A DNA stretch of 5,546 nucleotides, from NCBI GenBank assembly GCA_947085825.1, contig CAMTXX010000045.1, positions 1-5,546 of the forward strand, written 5' to 3'. This document shows, one piece after another, positions 1 through 4,839 of the stretch (positions within the stretch are counted from its first letter, which is position 1; every line of letters begins with the position of its first letter). The position numbers were made by a program, and so were the translations under genes. Source of the DNA: JAOUFP01 sp947085825. GTDB taxonomy: Bacteria > Nitrospirota > Thermodesulfovibrionia > Thermodesulfovibrionales > UBA6898. A model generated the notes under the pieces. It was not told the origin of the DNA. It made no database searches and saw only the letters and a program-made list of their open reading frames with translations.

Positions 1-51
1 AAAAATCCCGCTTCAGAGAAACTGCTAACCGGCAGCATGACAAGGCATTAG
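1..51 (+). CDS. possible 3' tail of an upstream gene (partial)
   Basis: Frame 1 is open from the window edge for 16 codons and ends at a TAG (49-51). That leaves only 3 nt before the ATG of the ABC-F gene, a spacing typical of a co-transcribed upstream gene. The residues (ending SMTRH) match nothing I recognise. Frame 3 is also open across this stretch, so the assignment rests only on the operon-like spacing. It could equally be untranslated leader. Confidence 0.25.
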   Translation, partial: KNPASEKLLTGSMTRH

Positions 52-54
52 ATA

Positions 55-1911
55 ATGATACAGGTAAGCAATTTAGAAAAATCATACGGACGACAGGCGC
101 TCTTCGACAGGGTCGGTTTTATAATTAACCCTGGAGAGCGCGTGGGGCTCGTGGGCAGAAACGGCCACGGCAAGACCACCCTGTTCAGACTGATATTAGG
201 ACAGGAGCATCAGGACTCGGGGACTATCAGCATTCCCGCCGGCTACAGGATCGGGCATCTCGCCCAGCACATCCGGTTTATTGAAGAGAGCGTATTGAAA
301 GAAGCATGTCTGAGTCTGCCGCTTCGCGAAGACGGCAGAGACGAAAGTTACAAGGCAGAAGCCATCCTGATGGGTCTTGGGTTTTCCACTGACGAGCTCG
401 TTCTCAATCCTGCGCAGTTATCCGGCGGGTTTCAGGTGAGGCTGAACCTGGCGAAGGCGCTCGTCTCCAATCCGAATCTCCTCCTCCTTGACGAACCCAC
501 GAACTATCTCGATATCGTGTCGCTGCGCTGGTTAGTCAGGTTCTTGCGCGCATGGAAAAAAGAACTTATCATCATTACGCATGACCGCTCATTTATGGAC
601 AGTGTTACCACGCATACAATGGCGATTCATCGCTGCGAGATACGAAAGATAGCGGGACCGACGGAAAATGTGTATCAGCAATTACTGCTTGAAGAAGAGA
701 TACATGAAAAGACACGGGTAAACGACGAGAAAAAGCGGAATGAGATAGAGCAGTTCATAAACCGCTTCAGGGCCAAGGCGACCAAGGCAAAGGCGGTTCA
801 GTCAAGAGTCAAGTCCTTGCAGAAAAAGGAACGGCTTGAAAAATTGTCTGATACAAAAAATCTTGACTTTACCTTTAACTCAGCGCCCTTTAACAGCAAA
901 CAGCTTATGGAAGTGAAAGACCTGTCTTTTGGATTTGATCCCGGAGCGCCGTTAATTGACGGATTGAGCTTTTATGCGGGAAAGAAGGATCGCATAGCAA
1001 TAATAGGAAAGAACGGCAAGGGCAAGACAACGCTCCTGAACCTTCTGTCCGGGGAATTAACTCCTCTCAGCGGCGAGGTACGCCATCACAATGACCTGAA
1101 GTTTGCGTATTTCGGACAGACAAATATAAACCGGCTTAACCTGCAGAAAACCGTGGAAGAAGAGATCATGGAAGCACACCCTGACCATAACAGGGGCGCA
1201 GCGCGCAAGATATGCGGAGTGATGATGTTTCCGGGAGATGATGCATTAAAAAAGATCAGCGTCCTCTCCGGCGGTGAGAAGAGCCGGGTACTGCTTGGCA
1301 AACTGCTCGTCAGCCCTGCCAACATGCTGATGTTAGATGAGCCTACGAACCACCTTGATATGGAGTCCGCTGAGTCCCTGCTTGAGGCGATAGACGCCTT
1401 CCCCGGCGGCGTAGTTATCGTAACCCACAGCGAAATGATACTCCATGCCATTGCGACAAGGCTCATTGTCTTTGACAACGGGAAGGCAGCCCTTTTTGAA
1501 GGCACGTATCAGGACTTCCTGGACAGAGTAGGATGGAACAATGAAATTCCTCAGTTAAAGCGTGATTCCAAAGTGAACGGAGGCAAAACCGTGGACAGGA
1601 AACTCCTCCGCCGCCTCCGCGCTGAACTGGTCAATGAGAAATCAAGGACCCTCGGGGCGCTGCAGAAACGGATCGTTGAAATTGAACGTGAGATCATGAG
1701 CCTTGAAGTGATGGTAGGACAGGGCAACAAAGATATTATTAAGGCCTCTCTTAAGGGAGACAGTTATACTATAAATACATTGTCAAAGGCGCTCCACGAT
1801 TCACAATCAAAGATTGATTCCCTCTTCTCCGAACTGGAACCCCTGCATATCGAATTTGAGGACAAGACCAAAAAGTTTGAAGAAAAGCTCAGCGGGATAG
1901 AGATGGTGTGA
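55..1911 (+). CDS. ABC-F family ATPase (ribosome-associated, YheS/Uup-like)
   Basis: This is a soluble protein of 618 residues with two ATP-binding cassettes and no membrane segment, the hallmark of ABC-F proteins. Members bind the ribosomal E site and help resolve stalled or poorly reacting translation complexes; that role is known for the family and inferred here. Domain 1 has Walker A GRNGHGKTT (34-42), signature LSGGFQVR (122-129), Walker B LLLLDEPTNYLD (142-153, catalytic Glu147) and H-loop His176. A charged interdomain linker (about 210-265) contains FRAKATKAKAVQSR, the segment that contacts P-site tRNA in this family and nearly identical to that of E. coli YheS. Domain 2 has GKNGKGKTT (318-326), LSGGEKSR (404-411), MLMLDEPTNHLD (424-435, Glu429) and His458, in THSE rather than the usual SHDR. 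Residues about 510-615 form a charged, probably coiled-coil C-terminal extension. Length is typical. The start is supported by family alignment; only a weak AAGG (42-45) precedes it. The exact subfamily is unresolved. Confidence 0.95.
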   Translation: MIQVSNLEKSYGRQALFDRVGFIINPGERVGLVGRNGHGKTTLFRLILGQEHQDSGTISIPAGYRIGHLAQHIRFIEESVLKEACLSLPLREDGRDESYKAEAILMGLGFSTDELVLNPAQLSGGFQVRLNLAKALVSNPNLLLLDEPTNYLDIVSLRWLVRFLRAWKKELIIITHDRSFMDSVTTHTMAIHRCEIRKIAGPTENVYQQLLLEEEIHEKTRVNDEKKRNEIEQFINRFRAKATKAKAVQSRVKSLQKKERLEKLSDTKNLDFTFNSAPFNSKQLMEVKDLSFGFDPGAPLIDGLSFYAGKKDRIAIIGKNGKGKTTLLNLLSGELTPLSGEVRHHNDLKFAYFGQTNINRLNLQKTVEEEIMEAHPDHNRGAARKICGVMMFPGDDALKKISVLSGGEKSRVLLGKLLVSPANMLMLDEPTNHLDMESAESLLEAIDAFPGGVVIVTHSEMILHAIATRLIVFDNGKAALFEGTYQDFLDRVGWNNEIPQLKRDSKVNGGKTVDRKLLRRLRAELVNEKSRTLGALQKRIVEIEREIMSLEVMVGQGNKDIIKASLKGDSYTINTLSKALHDSQSKIDSLFSELEPLHIEFEDKTKKFEEKLSGIEMV

Positions 1912-1926
1912 GCCGCTTTTTGTGGT

Positions 1927-1936
1927 AAAGTACTTT
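1927..1936. promoter_or_regulatory. 10-nt palindrome upstream of the RHH-like gene
   Basis: AAAGTACTTT is a perfect palindrome in the 51-nt gap between the ABC-F stop and the small RHH-like gene. A second short inverted repeat, TATCT-CATC-AGATA (1939-1952), follows and touches the Shine-Dalgarno site. Ribbon-helix-helix proteins often bind short palindromes beside their own genes, so this could be an autoregulatory operator. A palindrome this short can arise by chance, and no convincing -35/-10 pair is visible here. Confidence 0.2.
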
Positions 1937-1962
1937 CATATCTCATCAGATAAGGAGTTGTT

Positions 1963-2166
1963 ATGGCAAAATATACAGCGACAATTAGCGAAGACACACG
2001 TCAGAGGATCCATGCATTACCGAGAAATCTACACTTCTCAGACTTTATTCGAAAGGCAATTATTATCTTTGTTGAGGAGCTTGAGAAAAACCCTGAATTA
2101 GAGCCCGGGAATTTTATAATCACTGTCTCAGCCCGGAAAGATGCATCAGATAAAAATAGGAAATAA
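1963..2166 (+). CDS. small ribbon-helix-helix-like protein (hypothetical)
   Basis: This 67-residue protein is preceded by an excellent Shine-Dalgarno site, AAGGAG (1952-1957), 5 nt before the ATG, which makes it very likely to be translated. Residues 3-8 (KYTATI) fit the single N-terminal strand of a ribbon-helix-helix (CopG/MetJ/Arc-type) fold, 10-18 fit helix A, and 25-42 (around FSDFIRKAI) fit helix B. These domains dimerise and bind DNA through the paired strands. The remaining tail (43-67) is charged and ends in lysine and arginine. It lies 51 nt after the ABC-F gene and 4 nt before the methyltransferase ATG, so it is probably co-transcribed and translationally coupled with the latter. 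It could be a local regulator, an antitoxin-like protein whose toxin is absent, or a non-DNA-binding relative. No toxin gene is adjacent. The fold is judged by eye only. Confidence 0.75.
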   Translation: MAKYTATISEDTRQRIHALPRNLHFSDFIRKAIIIFVEELEKNPELEPGNFIITVSARKDASDKNRK

Positions 2167-2170
2167 CGGC

Positions 2171-3376
2171 ATGGAAAAAAACAAAATCCTGATTACTTGT
2201 GCAAAGGGGATAACGCCTTTTTTGAGGGAAGAACTCCTTATGCTGGGATTCTCGGTAACTTCTGAAACCGTTGCAGGCCTTGAGACCGAGGGGACTATGG
2301 ACGATACTCTCCGGTTGAATCTCCTGCTCCGCACAGGGCACCGCGTCCTCTTTCTCCTCAGGAAATTCAGTGCGGAAGATGCTGAGGACCTCTATCGTGC
2401 GGTGTCGGATATAGCATGGGAGGAGTATATAGCCAGGGATGGATATGTCTGTGTGACATCCAGTGTGGATAATCCGACCATTAAGACCTCACTCTTTGCC
2501 AATGTAAAGTGCAAGGATGCGATTGTGGACAGGGTTAAGGAAAAGTGCGGGCAGCGTCCTGATTCAGGACCTGAAAAAGACAGGGTTGTGGTGAACCTGT
2601 ACTGGAAGGATGAGGACTGCTCCATTTATCTTGACACCTCGGGGGAACCCCTCTCCAAACGCAACTACAGAAAGATCCCAATGAAGGCGCCCATGCAGGA
2701 GACCCTTGCGGCTGCGGTTATCAGGGCTACAGGATGGAACGGGAGCGGCCATTTCATCAATCCCATGTGCGGCAGCGGCACCCTTGCCATAGAGGCCGCC
2801 CTGGCAGGCCTGAACAGGGCTTCAGGGGTATTTAGGGATAATTTCGGGTTCATGCATCTGAAGGGATTTAATGAATCTCTTTGGAAGGAACTGCGCACAC
2901 AGGCAAAAAAAGAGGCCAAAAAGACCCTAAATTGCAGAATCATTGCCACTGATATCAGGAGAGAGGCAGTTGAGACAGCAAGAAACAATGCTTCTGCTGC
3001 CGGTGTGGAGCATCTGATTGAATTTGCTGTATGTGATTATTCCGGGACCTCAATTCCAGACGGCAGCGGTATAGTAATCCTCAACCCCGAATATGGAGAA
3101 AGAATGGGCAAGGGCAAAGAGCTTGAGAGTGTGTACAAGGGGATCGGCGATTTTTTTAAACAGAAGTGCGGGGGGTATACAGGATATATCTTTACAGGAA
3201 ATCTTGATCTGGCAAAGAAGGTGGGGTTGAGGGCAAAAAGAAGGGTGCAGTTTTTTAACGGCGACATAGAATGCCGGCTCCTTGAGTATGATTTGTACGA
3301 GGGCAGCAGAAAAAATAAAAGCACGGAAATGCCGCAAAGTACATCTCCCCCAATAGGTTTCACTGCTTGCAGCTAA
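2171..3376 (+). CDS. THUMP-domain class I SAM-dependent RNA methyltransferase (RlmL/YpsC-like)
   Basis: This 401-residue protein resembles the RlmL N-terminal half and YpsC (COG0116), which use S-adenosylmethionine to form N2-methylguanosine in RNA, in E. coli at 23S rRNA G2445. The N-terminus (KILITCAKG, 5-13) matches the start of the family. Residues about 45-155 fit a THUMP RNA-binding domain. The Rossmann methyltransferase follows, with the SAM loop INPMCGSGT (196-204), an acidic ribose-binding position in ATDIR (Asp261) and catalytic motif NPEYGERMG (305-313). GYIFTGN (338-344) and ECRLLEYDLYEG (367-378) are typical of the family C-terminus. The active-site motif reads NPEY instead of NPPY. 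The last roughly 20 residues (381-401) look like an unconserved tail. I chose ATG 2171 over the in-frame ATG 2141: 2171 has AGGAAA (2158-2163) at good distance and begins 4 nt after the preceding stop, whereas 2141 would overlap the upstream gene by 26 nt. The exact target nucleotide is unknown. Confidence 0.9.
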   Translation: MEKNKILITCAKGITPFLREELLMLGFSVTSETVAGLETEGTMDDTLRLNLLLRTGHRVLFLLRKFSAEDAEDLYRAVSDIAWEEYIARDGYVCVTSSVDNPTIKTSLFANVKCKDAIVDRVKEKCGQRPDSGPEKDRVVVNLYWKDEDCSIYLDTSGEPLSKRNYRKIPMKAPMQETLAAAVIRATGWNGSGHFINPMCGSGTLAIEAALAGLNRASGVFRDNFGFMHLKGFNESLWKELRTQAKKEAKKTLNCRIIATDIRREAVETARNNASAAGVEHLIEFAVCDYSGTSIPDGSGIVILNPEYGERMGKGKELESVYKGIGDFFKQKCGGYTGYIFTGNLDLAKKVGLRAKRRVQFFNGDIECRLLEYDLYEGSRKNKSTEMPQSTSPPIGFTACS

Positions 3377-3385
3377 AAAGAAATT

Positions 3386-3410
3386 TGGCGGTCACAACGG
3401 GATTCTAACC
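3386..3410 (-). other. tRNA 3'-end-like fragment (possible attachment-site remnant)
   Basis: Read on the minus strand, this stretch has a T-loop-like GGTTAGAATCC, then seven bases in the acceptor-strand position, a discriminator base and CCA. It differs from the universal GGTTCGAATCC at the normally invariant C56. The 5' half of the T stem pairs imperfectly, and no matching 5' acceptor strand (GGTCACA) or D and anticodon arms are found upstream. It is therefore not a functional tRNA gene. Fragments like this remain where integrating elements recombine into tRNA genes. Chance resemblance is a serious alternative. Confidence 0.25.
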
Positions 3411-3499
3411 ATTGACCCCATTGGCCCTTCCCTATATTCCCCAAATGTCAATAGTCAGCCTGATCCCGAATGGTTCTCCGAATACAATGCACCACGGTG
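3411..3499. other. short non-coding stretch with small repeats
   Basis: No translated frame is supported between the methyltransferase and the lysine-rich gene. The stretch contains two direct copies of CCATTG 9 nt apart (3409-3414 and 3418-3423) and an inverted pair, ATTGAC (3411-3416) and GTCAAT (3447-3452). The two flanking genes converge here, yet no GC-rich hairpin followed by a T-run is visible on either strand. Confidence 0.4.
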
Positions 3500-3601
3500 T
3501 TAGCGAGACTTTTTTTCTTTTTTCAATTGTCTTTTCTCTTTAAGTGTGTGCTGTGGTTTTTTCTTGTCGCTTGCTTTTTTCTTGTCTTTTTCTTTACTCA
3601 T
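3500..3601 (-). CDS. 33-residue lysine-rich basic small protein
   Basis: The minus strand reads AAAGGAGGT (3615-3607), then five bases and an ATG at 3601, followed by 33 sense codons and TAA. The Shine-Dalgarno site is close to a perfect anti-16S match, which is the main reason to call a gene this short. About half the residues are lysine or arginine. The protein starts MSKEKDKKKASDKKK, has a central PQHTLKEKR and ends KKEKKSR, with no hydrophobic segment, so it is probably unstructured and nucleic-acid-binding or ribosome-associated. Short lysine-rich hypothetical proteins with a similar TLKEKR stretch exist in other bacteria; I recall this and have not checked it. The upstream gene on the same strand is the RNase D-like exonuclease, 125 nt away, and a candidate promoter lies between them. 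Function is unknown. A hydrophobic plus-strand ORF across this locus is only its antisense shadow. Confidence 0.7.
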   Translation of the reverse strand: MSKEKDKKKASDKKKPQHTLKEKRQLKKEKKSR

Positions 3602-3669
3602 TGGATACCTCCTTTATTGATAGTAGTATCGTTTATTCCTCCAGGGTTTTCAACAGGACCACGTAAAAG

Positions 3670-3675
3670 ATTATA
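3670..3675 (-). promoter_or_regulatory. candidate -10 box for the lysine-rich small gene
   Basis: The minus strand has a consensus TATAAT about 70 nt before the small-gene ATG, implying a leader of roughly 60 nt. No good TTGACA-like box is found 16-18 nt upstream (the best is TGTACG). The promoter is either weak, dependent on an activator, or a chance match in AT-rich DNA. The small gene could also be transcribed from the exonuclease promoter. Confidence 0.35.
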
Positions 3676-3711
3676 TAGGTTCTCTGACATATCGTACATT
3701 TTAGCATGCGT

Positions 3712-3724
3712 GACAGTAACTGTC
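3712..3724. repeat. 13-nt inverted repeat just after the exonuclease gene
   Basis: GACAGTAACTGTC is a perfect inverted repeat with 6-nt arms and one central base, starting 2 nt beyond the exonuclease stop codon on the minus strand. As RNA it could form a 5-bp hairpin with a 3-nt loop, but no U-run follows, so it is not a standard terminator. It also lies upstream of the candidate promoter of the lysine-rich gene, where a dimeric regulator could bind. Confidence 0.35.
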
Positions 3725-3726
3725 TA

Positions 3727-4581
3727 CTAACCTCCTTTAATTGCTATCCTTAGTTCATGCAATATGTCTTGGATTAAATTCATACTGATCCTTTTTGTAA
3801 ATCGTATTTCATCAATGTATTTTGCATCTTTCACAATAACGATTAAATCAGCCTTGTGAATAACATTATGAGGCGGGATGTTATATAGTTCTGCATACTT
3901 ATCTCTAATATCAAAAACTCTTCGGAAAACACTCTTTTCGTCCTTTTGAAGTCTGCTATATCCGTTTATCTTTCTGTATTTGTCTTCCGGATCCCTGGTG
4001 TAATCTTTGTTCTGGATTTGCAAGTTCTTCAAGAGAAAGGGCTCTAATAATTTCTTTGCGAACAGTTTTGCTAAAATGATATCTTTCAATGCAAGCAGAT
4101 GCATGACATCATTGAGAGCATAATCAATCGCATGCTCAGAAACAGGTCTTCTTATCCAATTATATTTCTGATATGTCCTTTTCTTTTCTAAGAAAATTCC
4201 AAGTTCAAAAGCAATTACTGAATGAAGGTCTTTCTTTTCATAATTAAGAAGCTCAGCAGCCGGTCTTAAATCCAGTATTGATTTTATTTCTATATCAGCA
4301 GTGTTTTTAAGTAACGATAAGTCGCTCCCTGCATCGTACATTACTTTTAGAACGTTCGTATTCTCAAAGAGAAGTTTAAGAGTATGATTATCTATTTTGA
4401 ACGGATCAATGATTATATTGTTTACTCCATCGAAGATTTGCGTTAAGCATAATTTTTCTCCGTAAGCATGCAAATTAGACTCCGCTTCTATATCTAAAGC
4501 GATAATATGAAGCTCTTTATCTTCAAACTTCTTTAGGTATGACCGAAGTTCGGCCTCGTTTTTAATATTAATGTAATTCAT
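3727..4581 (-). CDS. RNase D-like 3'-5' exonuclease with HRDC-like domain (DEDDy)
   Basis: This 284-residue protein of the DEDD superfamily would remove nucleotides from RNA (or DNA) 3' ends by two-metal catalysis. Motif I is ALDIEAES (Asp30, Glu32), motif II is KVMYDAGSDL (Asp87), and motif III is YALND (Tyr154, Asp158), so all DEDDy residues are present. RNase D usually has His at the position of Tyr82 in motif II. Residues about 212-280 resemble one HRDC domain (around IPPHNVIHKADLIVIVKD). RNase D of E. coli has about 375 residues and two such domains, so this is a short form. The ATG at 4581 has only a weak purine-rich site (AAGAGA) upstream. The gene is visibly AT-rich: 28% GC in 4381-4440, against about half in the plus-strand genes. 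It is read opposite to both flanking genes. The last codons spell AAAGGAGGT, a Shine-Dalgarno-like string with no start codon at useful distance. RNA processing or turnover is the likely role; the substrate is unknown. Confidence 0.85.
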   Translation of the reverse strand: MNYINIKNEAELRSYLKKFEDKELHIIALDIEAESNLHAYGEKLCLTQIFDGVNNIIIDPFKIDNHTLKLLFENTNVLKVMYDAGSDLSLLKNTADIEIKSILDLRPAAELLNYEKKDLHSVIAFELGIFLEKKRTYQKYNWIRRPVSEHAIDYALNDVMHLLALKDIILAKLFAKKLLEPFLLKNLQIQNKDYTRDPEDKYRKINGYSRLQKDEKSVFRRVFDIRDKYAELYNIPPHNVIHKADLIVIVKDAKYIDEIRFTKRISMNLIQDILHELRIAIKGG

Positions 4582-4647
4582 AAATATCTCTTATCCAGTA
4601 ATAGTTAATGGTACACCTCGGCAAGAGCAGACATAAGCAATAGATTA

Positions 4648-4653
4648 ATTATA
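4648..4653 (-). promoter_or_regulatory. candidate -10 box for the exonuclease gene
   Basis: The minus strand has TATAAT about 66 nt before the exonuclease ATG. The hexamer 17 nt further upstream is TTTATT, which matches TTGACA at only three positions. Position and strand are right for the gene, but AT-rich DNA yields such boxes by chance. Confidence 0.4.
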
Positions 4654-4764
4654 AGCTTCCCTAACGTAAAAATAAAGTACAGGGAGGAACCCCTGATTCT
4701 TTGATGATTGACCACATTACCTTCAGTCCTCACAGATAACTCTTTCTTTAGAAGCCCCTAATCC

Positions 4765-4780
4765 TGTAAAATCTTTTACA
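4765..4780. promoter_or_regulatory. perfect 16-nt palindrome, candidate operator for the GH5 gene
   Basis: TGTAAAATCTTTTACA consists of 7-nt arms TGTAAAA/TTTTACA around TC. It ends 59 nt before the chosen GH5 start and 14 nt before the alternative start at 4795. TCC and GGA flank it almost symmetrically. The size and symmetry suit a dimeric helix-turn-helix repressor controlling the glycoside hydrolase. It lacks the GC content and U-run of a terminator. No regulator gene is visible in the window. Confidence 0.4.
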
Positions 4781-4839
4781 TCGGACCATGTTAAATGCAT
4801 CTTCAAAGAACGCCAAACAGCACATCTCATCTATCTACG

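Larger units (their letters stand above)
4582..4839. other. divergent intergenic region between exonuclease and GH5 genes
   Basis: These 258 nt separate two divergently read genes and hold no supported ORF. The left part is AT-rich and contains the candidate exonuclease promoter. The middle has a weak inverted repeat CAGGG/CCCTG (4680-4684 and 4691-4695). The right part has the 16-nt palindrome at 4765-4780. A plus-strand TTGACC (4708-4713) resembles a -35 box but has no matching -10 box at 16-18 nt. Confidence 0.6.

Noticed and set aside
1086..1505. Minus-strand 139-residue ORF inside the ABC-F gene
   Set aside because: It is fully antisense to conserved ABC-F motifs (second signature and Walker B) and has no independent support.
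2141..2170. Longer methyltransferase start at ATG 2141
   Set aside because: It adds ten unconserved residues and overlaps the RHH-like gene by 26 nt. ATG 2171 has AGGAAA at a suitable distance and matches the family N-terminus.
3633..3707. Minus-strand 24-residue ORF between the exonuclease and the lysine-rich gene
   Set aside because: It has no SD at a workable distance (the AAAGGAGGT string is more than 20 nt away) and it spans the candidate promoter.
3470..3730. Plus-strand 86-residue ORF, rich in Phe and Leu, that looks like a membrane protein
   Set aside because: Its Phe/Leu runs are the antisense of Lys/Glu codons of the minus-strand small gene. It has no SD, and the minus-strand reading has an excellent one.
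4680..4695. CAGGG/CCCTG hairpin as a terminator
   Set aside because: The stem has only five pairs and no T-run follows on either strand.
4704..4739. Plus-strand 11-residue ORF preceded by AGGGAGG (4681-4687)
   Set aside because: The SD-like sequence is about 16 nt from the ATG, too far for normal initiation, and the peptide is very short.
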